DNA of 64,000 nt from Pseudoclavibacter helvolus (GCF_014191305.1 NZ_JACHWJ010000002.1:514638-578637); one strand, 5' to 3'; counted from the stretch's first letter, positions 16,244-27,812 are shown. A program made the numbers and translations. Notes: generated by a model from the letters alone, not told the origin.

Positions 16244-18040
16244 TCAGGCGCGGGTGACCCGGATGACGGCGGCGCTCTGCGCGGGGAGGCTCAGTGGCAC
16301 GAGCGGGGTGCCGACGGGCGCACCGGTTGTGGTGCCAGTGGTCTTGCCGAGGGCGACGCGTGCATCCGTCGCGAACAGCACCTCGGTGGCGTGCCTGACC
16401 GGCAGCTGGCGCTCGTCCGACGAGAAGTTCACGGCGACGACGAGGCTACCTCGCGTGATGACAAGCGTGCCGTCCTCCGCGGAGACGTCGACGGTGCTCG
16501 CGTCGAGCCATGGCGTCGTGATGTCCGCCTCGCGACTGCGGAGCGCGATGAGCTCGCGGTAGATCTCGAGGAGCCTCGCGTGCTCTGGCTTGTCGAGCTC
16601 GCTCCAGTCGAGTTTCGAGCGGTTGAAGGTCTCCACGTCCTGAGGGTTCGGGACGACGGCCGCATCCCAACCCATGCGCGCGAACTCGCCGATGCGTCCC
16701 TCGGTTGTCGCCTTCGCAAGCTCGGGCTCCGGGTGCGAGGAGAAGAACTGGAAGGGCGTTGTCGCACCCCACTCCTCGCCCATGAAGAGCATCGGAGTGA
16801 AGGGCGAGGTGAGTTCGAGGGTCGCGGCGATGGCGAGCTGGCCTGGTGAGAGGGATGCCGTGAGGCGGTCGCCGATGGCGCGGTTGCCGATCTGGTCGTG
16901 GTTCTGCGACGACACGACGAGCCGCCAGGCCCGGGTCTGCGCCGGGAGCGGACGCCCGTGGTGGCGGCCGCGGAACGTGGAGAGCGTGCCGTCGTGGAAG
17001 AAGCCCTTCGTGAGCACCTTCGCGAGTGCGTCGAGGCCCGCGAAGTCGCCGTAGTAGCCGCTCGTCTCGCCGGTTAGGTTGACGTGGACGGCGTGGTGGA
17101 AGTCGTCGGACCACTGCGCGTCGAGCCCGTAGCCGCCAGCCTCGTCAGAGGTGATGAGGCGCGGGTTGTTGAGGTCTGACTCCGCGATCAGGGTCAGCGG
17201 CCTGCCGACGTGCGCCTCGAGTTCGTCGACGTCGCGCGCGAACTCCTCGAGGATGTGCACGGCCCGGTCGTCCACGAGGGCATGCACGGCGTCGAGTCGG
17301 AGCCCGTCGACGTGGAAGTCGCGCAGCCACATGGCCACGTTGTCGCGCAGGTAGGCACGCACCTCGTCGGAGTTCTCGCCGTCGAGGTTGACGGTGTCGC
17401 CCCAGGCAGTGGCGTGGTGGTCCGAGAGGTACGGGCCGAACTTGCCGAGGTAGTTGCCGGAAGGTCCGAGGTGGTTGTAGACGACGTCCTGGATCACGCC
17501 GATGCCGCGCTCGTGGCACGCGTCGACGAAGCGCTGGTAGGCGGCAGGCCCGCCGTAGCCTTCGTGGACGGCGAACCAGTCGACGCCGTCGTAGCCCCAG
17601 CCGTGCGTGCCGCTGAACGCGTTGACGGGCATGACCTCGACGAAGTCGACGCCGAGCTCCTGCAGGTGGCCGAGGCGGTCGATGGCCGAGTCGAGGGTGC
17701 CTTCGGGAGTGAACGTGCCGATGTGCACCTCGATGATGACCGAGCCGGCGAGCGGCCTGCCCGTCCAGTCGCCGTCCACCCACGAGTGCCTTGCCGGGTC
17801 GAACGTGCGCGAGAGACCGTGCACGCCCTCCGGCTGCCAGCGGGAGCGGGGGTCTGGGACGGGGGTCGAGTCGTCGTTGATGAGGTACCCGTAGTCGTGG
17901 GTTGTCTCATCGAGCTCGAGCGCCGCATCCGGAACCCACCAGTCGCCGTCGGTGCTCCGCATCGGCACCTGAGTGCCGTCGAGGAGCAGGGTCAGCGTCT
18001 CGGCGTGGGGTGCCCAGACGTCGAAGCGGGAATCGCGCAC
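16244..18040 (-). CDS. treZ: Malto-oligosyltrehalose trehalohydrolase
   Basis: A GH13 enzyme of 598 residues that releases trehalose from the end of maltooligosyltrehalose, the last step of the TreXYZ pathway. It has an N-terminal carbohydrate-binding fold ([17 protein letters not shown]). The catalytic barrel shows [16 protein letters not shown], the nucleophile region [13 protein letters not shown], the acid-base Glu in [13 protein letters not shown] and the late Asp in [11 protein letters not shown]. The GTG at 18040 is chosen because AAGGAG lies 6-7 bases upstream and the protein starts with the family's N-terminal strand. A much longer open frame upstream is only a shadow of treY. It is third in the glgX-treY-treZ operon, 46 bases behind treY. 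Confidence 0.95.
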   Translation of the reverse strand: MRDSRFDVWAPHAETLTLLLDGTQVPMRSTDGDWWVPDAALELDETTHDYGYLINDDSTPVPDPRSRWQPEGVHGLSRTFDPARHSWVDGDWTGRPLAGSVIIEVHIGTFTPEGTLDSAIDRLGHLQELGVDFVEVMPVNAFSGTHGWGYDGVDWFAVHEGYGGPAAYQRFVDACHERGIGVIQDVVYNHLGPSGNYLGKFGPYLSDHHATAWGDTVNLDGENSDEVRAYLRDNVAMWLRDFHVDGLRLDAVHALVDDRAVHILEEFARDVDELEAHVGRPLTLIAESDLNNPRLITSDEAGGYGLDAQWSDDFHHAVHVNLTGETSGYYGDFAGLDALAKVLTKGFFHDGTLSTFRGRHHGRPLPAQTRAWRLVVSSQNHDQIGNRAIGDRLTASLSPGQLAIAATLELTSPFTPMLFMGEEWGATTPFQFFSSHPEPELAKATTEGRIGEFARMGWDAAVVPNPQDVETFNRSKLDWSELDKPEHARLLEIYRELIALRSREADITTPWLDASTVDVSAEDGTLVITRGSLVVAVNFSSDERQLPVRHATEVLFATDARVALGKTTGTTTGAPVGTPLVPLSLPAQSAAVIRVTRA

Positions 18041-18086
18041 GGAGAACTCCTTGATGGAAGGCGAGGTGTGTGGATGCGGGTGGCGG

Positions 18087-20411
18087 CTAGGACTTGGCCA
18101 GGAGCGCCACGGGGTACTGCTGCAGGATCGCGGCGAGCGGCACATCCTTGCCGCCCGTGTAGACGGCTGCGGTGAGCTGGTCGATCCACTCGCCCTCTGG
18201 CAGTGCGATGGTCGTGCCGATCCAGCCGCCGCCCTGTTCGAGGCCGATGGGCAGGCGAGTGCCGATCGTGATGGCGCCTCCCCGGGAGAAGGCGAGGGCG
18301 TGCTCGGAGGCCGGACCGTTCGCCATGATGCCCTCGTACTCGGTGAAGAGCTCGGGGCGGCCGCGCCGCAGGCGGAGGCACGCGGCGGTGACGAGGAGCT
18401 TGGCTGCTCCGGAGTCGTCGACCTCTGGCACGGCGCCGTGCAGGATCGCGTCGAGCGCCGAGGTGCGCGACGAGTAGTCCACGGGCTGCCGGTTGTCGGG
18501 GTCGACGAGCGTGCGCGCCCAGAGCTCCGTGCCCTGGTAGACGTCGGGGATGCCCGGCATCGTGAGCTGAACGATCTTCGCGGTGAGCGAGTTCGACCAG
18601 CCGGCGGACTGCGTCTCGGCGACGACGTTCTGGACGACGTTGGATGCGACGGGGTTGTCGAACACCGCGTCGACTGCAGAGCGCAGCTGCTCTTCGAACT
18701 CCTCGTTCGGGTTGGTCCAGCTTGTGTGCAGGTCGGCTTCGCGAGCCGCCTTCTCGAGGTAGGCGGTGAGGCGCTCCCTGGAGGCGGGCCAGGCCCCGAC
18801 GATCGCCTGCCAGGTGAGTTGCGCAAACGCGTTGTCGTCGATGGGGGCGACGTTCTGCAGCTCCGCCACGCTTTCGGCCCAGAACTCCGGCACCTCGCTG
18901 AGGGCCGTGATGCGGGCTCGCGTGTCCTCGCCGCGCTTGGTGTCGTGGGTCGACAGCGTGGTCATGGCGTCGGGCCAGTCGCGCGCTCGCGCGGTCTGCA
19001 GCTCGTGGAACCGTTCAGGCGTGATGGAGAAGACGTTCGGGTCCCCGCCGACTTCGTTGAGCGAGGTGAGGCGTGCGTACCGGTAGAAGGACCGATCCTC
19101 GACGGCCTTCGCCATGATCATGCCCGTCGTCTGCTGGAGCCGCAGGGCGGCCTCGGCCTCCGGTGCTTCGAGGAACGGCAGGATGCGCGCGATGGGCTCC
19201 GCGAGGTCGGGCCGCTGCTCCTTCGCGGCCAGCGCCGCGTCGGCAAGATGGTGGGCACCGGTGGGGAGGTAGCTGCGGTAGACGCTGAAGTGGGCGGCGA
19301 TCTCGGCGACCGAGTCCTCGATGAGGCTGTCCTCGAGGCCGGTCGAGCGCAGCTCGCGGGCGATCCTTCGGATCTCAGCGTTGAGGGAGACGTCCGCGAC
19401 CGCGCGCTTCGCCTCGTGGATGAGCTGCTCCCAGTCGATCGGGCTGCCATCCGCTCCGGCGAGTTCGTCGAGCGCTTCCTCGGCGTCGGCGTCGACGAGG
19501 ACACGGTCGATCTGCCCGAGCGCGTCGTAGCCGGTTGTGCCGGCCGTGCGCCAGTCCGCTGGCAGCGACTCGTCGCCCTCGAGGATCTTCTCGACGAGCA
19601 CGTAGGCGCCGCGCGTCCGGTCGGCGAGGTGGCGCAGGTAGCCGCCGGGGTCGCGCAGTCCGTCCGGGTGGTCGATCCGGAGCCCGTCGACGAGGCGGTG
19701 CCGCATCCAGTCGAAGATCTCCTCGTGCGCTTCCTCGAACACGTCATCGTCTTCGACCCGGATGCCCGCGAGCGACGTGATCGTGAAGAAGCGACGGTAG
19801 TTGAGGCGGGTGTCGCCCTGACGCCAGTGGATGAGCTGGTAGTGCTGGTTGTCGAGCACCTCGCGCACGGAAGCGCCGTCAGGTGCGGACCCCTCGGCGA
19901 GCGGGTACTCGGTCGAGTGATAGCGCAGCACGCCGGCCTCAGCATCGACGGTCACGTTGGCGATCGCGGCGCCGCGCTCGCGGGGCATGTCGTCGTCGCC
20001 GACGGTCGGGATGAGGAGCTTGCCGCCCCCGGCCTCCCAGTCGATGTCGAAGGACTCGGCGTGCGCCGCGTCCCGGCCGTGCGCGAGCACATCCCACCAC
20101 CACGGGTTGTCGCGCGGTGTGCCGACCCCCATGTGGTTCGGCACGATGTCGACGAGCACGCCGAGACCCAGTTCGCGTGCCTTGGCGGAGAACCGCTCGA
20201 GCGCCTCTCGGCCCCCCCGCTCGTCGTCGACCCTCGAGGGGTCGACGACGTCGTAGCCGTGTGTGCTACCCGGCGTCGCCTGCAGGATGGGCGAGAGGTA
20301 CACCCATCCGACGCCGAGCCGCTCCAGGTAGGGGAGCTGCTCGGCGGCCGCGTCGAGGTCGAACTCGGACGTCAGTTGGAATCGGTACGTGCTGGATGGG
20401 ATGCGCATCAT
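18087..20411 (-). CDS. treY: Malto-oligosyltrehalose synthase
   Basis: A GH13 transglycosylase of 774 residues that turns the reducing-end alpha-1,4 bond of maltodextrins into the alpha,alpha-1,1 bond. It begins [20 protein letters not shown], the canonical TreY start, followed by [20 protein letters not shown]. Catalytic regions are seen in [11 protein letters not shown], the nucleophile in [14 protein letters not shown], the Glu in [12 protein letters not shown] and the stabiliser in [11 protein letters not shown]. Either of two adjacent ATGs (20411 or 20408) can start; GGAGA precedes both. It supplies the substrate for TreZ. Confidence 0.95.
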   Translation of the reverse strand: MMRIPSSTYRFQLTSEFDLDAAAEQLPYLERLGVGWVYLSPILQATPGSTHGYDVVDPSRVDDERGGREALERFSAKARELGLGVLVDIVPNHMGVGTPRDNPWWWDVLAHGRDAAHAESFDIDWEAGGGKLLIPTVGDDDMPRERGAAIANVTVDAEAGVLRYHSTEYPLAEGSAPDGASVREVLDNQHYQLIHWRQGDTRLNYRRFFTITSLAGIRVEDDDVFEEAHEEIFDWMRHRLVDGLRIDHPDGLRDPGGYLRHLADRTRGAYVLVEKILEGDESLPADWRTAGTTGYDALGQIDRVLVDADAEEALDELAGADGSPIDWEQLIHEAKRAVADVSLNAEIRRIARELRSTGLEDSLIEDSVAEIAAHFSVYRSYLPTGAHHLADAALAAKEQRPDLAEPIARILPFLEAPEAEAALRLQQTTGMIMAKAVEDRSFYRYARLTSLNEVGGDPNVFSITPERFHELQTARARDWPDAMTTLSTHDTKRGEDTRARITALSEVPEFWAESVAELQNVAPIDDNAFAQLTWQAIVGAWPASRERLTAYLEKAAREADLHTSWTNPNEEFEEQLRSAVDAVFDNPVASNVVQNVVAETQSAGWSNSLTAKIVQLTMPGIPDVYQGTELWARTLVDPDNRQPVDYSSRTSALDAILHGAVPEVDDSGAAKLLVTAACLRLRRGRPELFTEYEGIMANGPASEHALAFSRGGAITIGTRLPIGLEQGGGWIGTTIALPEGEWIDQLTAAVYTGGKDVPLAAILQQYPVALLAKS

Positions 20412-20454
20412 GGTCTCCGTCGCGCGAGGTGCTTCTGAGTTGGGACAGGCCTGG

Positions 20455-22650
<2,196 letters not shown>

Positions 22651-22789
22651 GCACGCTCCTATTGCTTCATCGAAGAACATCGCGTGTGGATGCAGGCCCT
22701 AAAGCTACCAAAGGGTGGGAGGGGCCTTGCCCACCAGCACACAGGACTTCTCCTGGTTGGCAGGCATGTCGACGACCTACGCTGGCCGC

Positions 22790-23122
22790 ATGACGAACCT
22801 CACACAGAACCTCACCGACTCCGTCAAGAAGCTCGGCGTCACGCTCGCCTACGGCGAGAAGGTGGAACTCGGCAAGTCCACCATCCTTCCAGTCGCCCTC
22901 GTGTCGTACGGCTACGGCGGCGGCGAGAGCACCGAGGAGGGGCAGGAGAACTCGTCGGGCGCTGGCGGCGGCGGCATGGCGATCCCGGTCGGCGCGTACG
23001 TTGACGACGAGTTCGGCACGAGCTTCCGTCCGAACATCATCGCCCTGATCGCGGTCTCGATTCCGCTGGTATGGACGGTCGGCCATGCGCTTCCTCGCCT
23101 CATCAAGGCGCTCAAGAAGTAG
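22790..23122 (+). CDS. GerW/YtfJ-like small protein
   Basis: A 110-residue protein from the ATG at 22790 (MTNLTQNLTDSVKKLGV). It matches the pattern of the GerW/YtfJ family: VTLAYGEKVELGKSTILPVA, a Gly-rich centre (SYGYGGG ... SGAGGGGMAIPVGAY) and a hydrophobic C-terminal segment (NIIALIAVSIPLVWTVGHAL). In Bacillus the family is known from spore germination, but it is widespread in bacteria that do not form spores, where its role is unclear. The C-terminal helix could anchor it to the membrane. It is divergent from glgX and ends just upstream of the thiamine riboswitch. An earlier ATG at 22766 is possible. Confidence 0.72.
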   Translation: MTNLTQNLTDSVKKLGVTLAYGEKVELGKSTILPVALVSYGYGGGESTEEGQENSSGAGGGGMAIPVGAYVDDEFGTSFRPNIIALIAVSIPLVWTVGHALPRLIKALKK

Positions 23123-23141
23123 CTCGGGTCGCGATTCGACC

Positions 23142-23147
23142 TATACT
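23142..23147 (+). promoter_or_regulatory. Candidate -10 box upstream of the TPP riboswitch
   Basis: TATACT lies 8 bases before the first base of the aptamer, which fits transcription starting at the beginning of the riboswitch. No good -35 match is seen at the expected distance. Confidence 0.45.
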
Positions 23148-23154
23148 CGAGGTG

Positions 23155-23245
23155 TTCACGGGAGTCCGGTAGTCCGGGCTGAGAGGAAGGCACAAGCCTT
23201 CGACCGTCAAACCTGATCTGGGTAATGCCAGCGCAGGGAGGCACA
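23155..23245 (+). promoter_or_regulatory. TPP (THI-box) riboswitch
   Basis: The core of the thiamine pyrophosphate aptamer is plain: GGGCTGAGAGG around 23176-23186, then ACCTGATCTGGGTAATGCC (23211-23229) and GCGCAGGGA, the consensus 3' strand. It precedes the ykoE start (23308) by about 60 bases, and a short hairpin lies in between. When TPP binds, the downstream thiamine-uptake genes should be switched off. Confidence 0.96.
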
Positions 23246-23252
23246 TCTCCGA

Positions 23253-23274
23253 GCAGAGCCACCCCAGGCTCTGC
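23253..23274 (+). terminator. Expression-platform hairpin of the TPP riboswitch
   Basis: GCAGAGCC pairs perfectly with GGCTCTGC over a 6-base loop, directly after the aptamer and before the ykoE ribosome-binding region. There is no T-run. It may act as an intrinsic terminator or as part of a switch that hides the ribosome-binding site (GAAAGG near 23295). Confidence 0.6.
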
Positions 23275-23307
23275 GCCCGTGCACTTTCACTCGAAAGGGC
23301 ACACAGC

Positions 23308-23961
23308 ATGACAACTTCTTCATCACCATCCCCGACGTCGGCCGTGCAGTCAGAGGCTCCGGCGAAGCAGCCGAAGAGCCGCTTCCGCTGGCGCGTCATC
23401 GACATCGTCACCGCCGCCGTCCTCGGCGTCGCCACCGGGCTCATCTTCATCGTCTGGAACAGCGTCGGCTACCTCTGGTTCACAGCCATGGATGCGGTCA
23501 CGCCGGGAGTCGGCGGCATCGCGGTCGGCATCTGGCTGCTCGGCGGGGTGCTCGGCGGGCTCATCATCCGCAAGCCTGGCGCCGCGCTCTTCGTGGAGGT
23601 GCTCGCCGCCTCCGTCTCCATGCTGCTTGGCAGTCAGTGGTCGATTGAGACCGTCTACTCCGGGATCGCCCAGGGGCTCGGCGCCGAGCTCATCTTCGCG
23701 TTGTTCTTCTACAAGCGCTTCGGCCTCGGAGTCGCGATGCTTGCTGGCGCTGGTGCCGCCGTCGCGGCGTGGGTGCTTGAGCTTTTCCTGAGCGCCAACA
23801 TCGAGATGGGACCAGCGTTCCTCACGATTTACCTGGTGTCGATCGTGCTCTCCGGCGCCGTGCTCGCGGGTGTGGTCGGCTGGCTCTTGACCCGCGCGCT
23901 CGCGGCGACGGGCGCCCTGAACCGCTTCGCCGCTGGCAGAAGCGCGAAGCGAATCGGCTAG
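23308..23961 (+). CDS. ykoE: Thiamine (or HMP) ECF transporter substrate-binding subunit
   Basis: A 217-residue membrane protein with about six hydrophobic segments after a 28-residue cytosolic Ser/Pro/Lys-rich start. WRVIDIVTAAVLGVATGLIF, the central GVGGIAVGIWLLGGVLGGLI and the end LTRALAATGALNRFA agree with the YkoE family, the substrate-specific component of an ECF-type importer for thiamine or its pyrimidine precursor HMP. It lies directly under a TPP riboswitch and is followed by ykoD (5-base gap), ykoC and a kinase-like gene. Confidence 0.93.
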   Translation: MTTSSSPSPTSAVQSEAPAKQPKSRFRWRVIDIVTAAVLGVATGLIFIVWNSVGYLWFTAMDAVTPGVGGIAVGIWLLGGVLGGLIIRKPGAALFVEVLAASVSMLLGSQWSIETVYSGIAQGLGAELIFALFFYKRFGLGVAMLAGAGAAVAAWVLELFLSANIEMGPAFLTIYLVSIVLSGAVLAGVVGWLLTRALAATGALNRFAAGRSAKRIG

Positions 23962-23966
23962 CTCGC

Positions 23967-25493
23967 ATGGGCGCGAGAGTTGAGGCGAGGGGGTGGGGCT
24001 GGCGCCACGCCGATCGCGCGAAGCTGGCCGTAGCCGGACTCGACCTGACGATCGAGCCCGGCGAGGCCGTGCTCCTGCTTGGGCCGTCCGGGGCGGGCAA
24101 GTCCACGCTCCTGGCGGCCCTGGCGGGAGTCCTCGGCGACCACGAAGACGACGGGCAGGAGCTCGGCTCGCTGTCGATCGACGGTAAGCATCCTTCGGAT
24201 GCCCGCGGCGCGGTCGGGCTCGTGCTGCAGGACCCGCAGGCCAACACGGTGCTCGCCCGCATCGGCGATGACGTCGCGTTCGGCTGCGAGAACCTCGGGG
24301 TGCCGCGCGCGGAGACCTGGGTTCGCGTCCGCGAGGCGCTCGACGCCGTGGGACTTCGGATGCCACTCGATCGCTCGACGGCGCAACTCTCCGGCGGCGA
24401 GCGCCAGAGGCTCGCGATCGCTGGTGTGCTCGCGATGCGGCCAGACCTCATCCTGCTCGACGAGCCGACCGCCAACCTCGACCCTGATGGCGTCGAGGAG
24501 GTTCGCGAGGCGGTCGTCCGGGCGGCCGAGGCCAGCGGCGCGACACTCATCGTTATCGAGCACCGGGTCGACGTGTGGCGTTCGAGCGTTGACCGCGTTG
24601 TTGTGCTCGGCGCCGAGCAGCACCTGCTTGCCGACGGCGACCCAGATCTCGTGCTGGAGCAGCACCGCGCGTCACTGCTTGCCGCCGGCGTGTGGATCGG
24701 CGGCCACGAGCCCCAGGTTCTTCGGGCCCCGGCGTCGCCTGGCGAGGATCTGCTCGTTGCGGATGGGCTGGGCTTCGGGCGTGCCGACCACCCCCTCCAC
24801 ACTCAGTTCGGCGCGACCCTCCGCGCGGGGCAGTCGACAGTGGTCCTTGGCCCGAACGGTGCGGGCAAGACGACGCTTGCGCTCACGCTTGCGGGCCTGC
24901 TGAAGCCCGTCGAGGGTGAAGTGCGCGCCACGCAGGTGCTTCGCGACGCTGGAGACGGAGCGACCGAACGAAGGAACGGGTGGGGGCTCGGCCGGATCCG
25001 TCCTGCCCAGGCCGCTGGCCCGCATCCCTCCGCCTGGCGTTCTCGCCAACTGCTGACAAGAATCGGCACCGTCTTCCAACAGCCAGAGCACCAGTTCGTC
25101 GCGGGAACCGTGCGCCGCGAGCTGGAAGTCGGCCCGGATGCGGCGGGACGCGGCAAGCGGGAGACGAGCGAACGTGTCGACGAGCTGCTCGCGGCGCTTC
25201 GCCTCTCGCACCTCGCGGAGGCGCACCCCTTCACGCTCTCCGGCGGCGAGCAGCGCCGGCTCTCGGTCGCGACGGTGCTCGCGACGGCGCCGCGTGTCCT
25301 CATCTTCGACGAGCCCACCTTCGGGCAGGACCGAAGGACCTGGACGGAGCTCGTCACGATCATGGCCGGCCTGGTCGCCGAAGGGCACTCGCTGGTCTCC
25401 GTGACCCACGACGAACAGCTCGTGCGCGTGCTCGGCGACCAGTGCATCCGCATCGGCGCCCACGACCGTAAGAACGAGAAGGTGCCCGCGTGA
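23967..25493 (+). CDS. ykoD: ECF transporter dual ATPase subunit
   Basis: A fusion of two ABC ATPase domains (508 residues) that powers the YkoE/YkoC transporter. Domain 1 has Walker A LGPSGAGKSTLLAAL, signature LSGGERQRLAIAG and Walker B LILLDEPTANLDPDG. Domain 2 has Walker A LGPNGAGKTTLALTL, signature LSGGEQRRLSVAT and Walker B VLIFDEPTFGQD. An unusual 40-residue insertion rich in Arg and Gly (about residues 322-352) separates Walker A and Q-loop (FQQPEHQFVAG) in domain 2. The stop overlaps the GTG of ykoC by 4 bases. Confidence 0.93.
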   Translation: MGARVEARGWGWRHADRAKLAVAGLDLTIEPGEAVLLLGPSGAGKSTLLAALAGVLGDHEDDGQELGSLSIDGKHPSDARGAVGLVLQDPQANTVLARIGDDVAFGCENLGVPRAETWVRVREALDAVGLRMPLDRSTAQLSGGERQRLAIAGVLAMRPDLILLDEPTANLDPDGVEEVREAVVRAAEASGATLIVIEHRVDVWRSSVDRVVVLGAEQHLLADGDPDLVLEQHRASLLAAGVWIGGHEPQVLRAPASPGEDLLVADGLGFGRADHPLHTQFGATLRAGQSTVVLGPNGAGKTTLALTLAGLLKPVEGEVRATQVLRDAGDGATERRNGWGLGRIRPAQAAGPHPSAWRSRQLLTRIGTVFQQPEHQFVAGTVRRELEVGPDAAGRGKRETSERVDELLAALRLSHLAEAHPFTLSGGEQRRLSVATVLATAPRVLIFDEPTFGQDRRTWTELVTIMAGLVAEGHSLVSVTHDEQLVRVLGDQCIRIGAHDRKNEKVPA

Positions 25494-26344
25494 GCGGGGG
25501 AATCGCCTCGGCTGGCGCTCGGCCGGCAAGGTCGGTTGAGGTCGACGGCGACGGCGTGCCCCTCGAGGTGATGCCGGTCGGGGCCATGTTCCTCGACCGA
25601 GTCAACCCGGTCACTCCGTTCCTCGCCGCCGTGCTCTACTCGATTCCCCTTCTCACGACGCTCGACGTCGTCTCGGCCGTCGTGGCGCTGGCACTCTCTC
25701 TGTTGGCCTTCGGGGTCGCAGGCGTGCGCCCCATGGAGGTCCTGCGCTCGAGCTGGATTCTCCTCATCGCCGCCCCCGTCTCCGCCATGAGCATGCTGCT
25801 CTACGCCAAGCCGGGCGGCACCAGCTACGGGCAGTTCCTGTACGCGAACATCACTGACAACTCGATCCAGCTGGCCATCGCCGTCGGGCTGCGCGTGCTG
25901 GCCATCGGGGTACCGACGCTCGTCGCGCTGAGCCGCATCGATCCCACCCGTCTCGCTGATGGGCTCGCGCAGGTCGCGCACCTGCCAGCGAGGTTCGTCG
26001 TCTCGGCGCTCGCGGGCATCCGCCTCTTCGCCGTGTTCCGTGACGACTGGACGGCCATGAGCCAGGCCAGGCGCGCTCGCGGACTGGGCGATTCCGGGGC
26101 GATCCGGCGCCTCATGACGATGGCCTTCGCGCTGCTGGCACTCGCGATCCGGCGGGCCGGGACCCTTGCCACCGTCATGGAGGCTCGCGGTTTCGGGGCG
26201 GAGGACGTGGCGCGCACCTGGGCACGGCCCTCGCGCCTCGGCTGGCGTGACCTCGTGCTCGTCCTTGCCGCCGTCGTCATCGCGGCGGTCGCCGTCGGGG
26301 TGGCCATCGCGACGGGGTCGTACCGCCTTGTGGGGAGCGCGTGA
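25490..26344 (+). CDS. ykoC: ECF transporter transmembrane (T) subunit
   Basis: A 284-residue EcfT-type protein with about five membrane segments (VTPFLAAVLYSIPLLTTLDV and onward) that couples the ATPases to YkoE. The coupling-helix motifs with Ala-Arg-Gly are visible as MSQARRARGLGDSGAIRRL and TVMEARGFGAEDVART. The GTG start at 25490 overlaps ykoD, and the stop overlaps the next gene by 4 bases, so all four genes are translated as one unit. Confidence 0.9.
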   Translation: MSGGIASAGARPARSVEVDGDGVPLEVMPVGAMFLDRVNPVTPFLAAVLYSIPLLTTLDVVSAVVALALSLLAFGVAGVRPMEVLRSSWILLIAAPVSAMSMLLYAKPGGTSYGQFLYANITDNSIQLAIAVGLRVLAIGVPTLVALSRIDPTRLADGLAQVAHLPARFVVSALAGIRLFAVFRDDWTAMSQARRARGLGDSGAIRRLMTMAFALLALAIRRAGTLATVMEARGFGAEDVARTWARPSRLGWRDLVLVLAAVVIAAVAVGVAIATGSYRLVGSA

Positions 26345-26901
26345 ACGCGGCGGCGGAGATGCTCGACCGGGTGCTTGCCGACGTCGAGGCCGACGGCTCG
26401 CGGCCCGTGGTCCTCATCGACGGGGGCTCCGGCTCAGGCAAGACGACGCTCGCTGGCGAGTTGCTCGCCGAGTTCCAAGCTCGCGGCTTCGGCGGCGCGC
26501 AGCTCGTGTCGCTCGACGACGCCTACCCGGGCTGGGGAGGTCTTGCCGCCGCCTCCCAGGCCGTGCACCGCGACATGCTCAGAACGGAGCACCCCGGGTA
26601 CGAGAGCTGGGACTGGGCGGCGGATGCGCCTGGGCCGTGGCGCGACATCGACGGTTCCGCCCCGCTCATCATCGAGGGCTGCGGATCACTGTCGCGCGAG
26701 AGCGCGCCGCTTGCCACGACGAGTGTGTGGATCGAGCTCGACGAGGCGCACCGGAAGCCTCGCGCGCTGTCGCGACCTGGTGACGTCGGCGTCTTCGAGG
26801 AGTTCTGGGAGATGTGGGCTGCCCAGGAGCGAGAGCATTGGCGACGCAACGCGCCGTTCCTGCTCGCCGACGTCGTCGTCGAGGTCAGCCCCGACGCCTG
26901 A
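26341..26901 (+). CDS. P-loop kinase-like protein in the thiamine operon
   Basis: A 186-residue P-loop protein resembling uridine kinase-like ATPases. Walker A is VVLIDGGSGSGKTTLAGEL; SLDDAYPGWGGL follows with an Asp-Asp pair typical of nucleoside or small-molecule kinases; LIIEGCGSLSRES fits a Walker B-like strand. An Arg-containing lid region (RKPRALSRPGD) precedes the Trp-rich end FWEMWAAQEREHWRR. The GTG at 26341 overlaps the ykoC stop, so it belongs to the TPP-controlled operon. The context suggests phosphorylation of imported thiamine or a precursor, but the substrate is inferred from position only. Confidence 0.8.
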   Translation: MNAAAEMLDRVLADVEADGSRPVVLIDGGSGSGKTTLAGELLAEFQARGFGGAQLVSLDDAYPGWGGLAAASQAVHRDMLRTEHPGYESWDWAADAPGPWRDIDGSAPLIIEGCGSLSRESAPLATTSVWIELDEAHRKPRALSRPGDVGVFEEFWEMWAAQEREHWRRNAPFLLADVVVEVSPDA

Positions 26902-26953
26902 AGCCTTGTTCCCAAGCCTGGCTTCGGGGTTCGCTGTCCCTCAGCCCATCCCG

Positions 26954-27049
26954 GTCAATTTAAGGGCGACTTGGCTCGGGCCGATCTGAATTGGCTTGAC
27001 GTTCCGGGTCCGATCGGCGAATCAGGGCGCAACTCGCCCTTAAATTGAC
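26954..27049. repeat. 96-bp palindrome with AT-rich arms
   Basis: GTCAATTTAAGGGCGA (26954-26969) is exactly the reverse complement of 27034-27049. The 64-base interior contains a further 7-bp pair (GCCGATC with GATCGGC). The ATTTAA cores stand out in this GC-rich sequence. It lies between the 3' ends of two convergent genes, where it could terminate transcription from both sides. Equally it could be a MITE-like element: the flanks show no obvious target duplication. Confidence 0.7.
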
Positions 27050-27117
27050 GCAGCGTCGCGGAGACGACGGCACGGTTGAACGTCAGCGAGGCCTCGGTGT
27101 CGGTGTCGGCGTGAGGG

Positions 27118-27723
27118 TCAGCGAGGCGTTGCGCCGCGCTTCTTGGCGCTGTGTTGGCGGCGCGCGCGGACGTAGCTCACGGTGAGGATCGCGGCCAGTA
27201 CGACGCCGACCTGTGCTGCGAGCAGCCAGACGCCGCCCGTGATGAGGCCGTAGACGGCGTCGCTGTAGTTGACGCCGGGACCGGCGTCGAAGGAGAGATC
27301 CGTGCCGATGCTCTCGGCGACCGGCCGGAACACCGTCCCGGCCAGTGCGCCGATTCCCGTTGCGAGTGGAATCGCGAGCGCCCAGCCCCAGAGCACGGAC
27401 CCGAAGGTCGGCCCCGTCGCGATCACAGGTCGCCGCGCGGCCTGCATGCTCTGCACCCCTAGCAGGATCAGCACGACTAAGCCGGCGCCTGCGGAGATGA
27501 ACGTCGCCCAGAAGGCGAAGGCTGAGAGCAAGCCTTGGCCGGCTGAGGCAAGGGGCGCGACCGTTCCGACGGCGTCGACGGTGATATTCGCGGCGGCGAG
27601 CGCGGACAGCAGCCCGGTCACGGCCATCCAGATCGCGAAGACCGGGGCTGCGAGGACGAGCGTGATGCCCCAGAGGAGGCGGCCGACCCGCAGAGGCTCG
27701 CGTGCTGGTGCCGATTGCTGCAT
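27118..27723 (-). CDS. Membrane protein with four predicted segments, function unknown
   Basis: A 201-residue protein. Hydrophobic stretches are seen near residues 17-45 (LLWGITLVLAAPVFAIWMAV), 65-92 (LLSAFAFWATFISAGAGLVV), 108-130 and 155-182 (LITGGVWLLAAQVGVVLAAI), with short basic ends (RARRQHSAKKRG). This suggests four membrane segments with the C-terminus inside. I do not recognise a family. It converges on the riboswitch operon across the 96-bp palindrome and is divergent from the frameshifted lipoprotein. Confidence 0.7.
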   Translation of the reverse strand: MQQSAPAREPLRVGRLLWGITLVLAAPVFAIWMAVTGLLSALAAANITVDAVGTVAPLASAGQGLLSAFAFWATFISAGAGLVVLILLGVQSMQAARRPVIATGPTFGSVLWGWALAIPLATGIGALAGTVFRPVAESIGTDLSFDAGPGVNYSDAVYGLITGGVWLLAAQVGVVLAAILTVSYVRARRQHSAKKRGATPR

Positions 27724-27812
27724 TCAGGAAGCGTACCGGGGCAGGTCAAGCGGGTGGAGGAGGGGCCCGAAGGCACCTGGCCTGTGGCGGTGGTCGCTGC
27801 TAGAAAGGTCGC

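Noticed and set aside
18041..18826. A continuous minus-strand frame extending treZ upstream to about 860 residues
   Set aside because: This part lies inside treY in another frame, has Ser/Arg/Pro-rich shadow composition, and the GTG at 18040 has a good ribosome-binding site and fits the family start.
17210..20438. Long plus-strand frames opposite treZ, treY and glgX (hundreds of codons)
   Set aside because: They have the Val/Asp/Arg-rich, repetitive composition of antisense frames in GC-rich genes and no domain is visible; the minus-strand genes are certain.
27269..27812. A plus-strand frame extending the lipoprotein's second half to 318 residues
   Set aside because: It is a shadow of the minus-strand membrane protein at 27118-27723.
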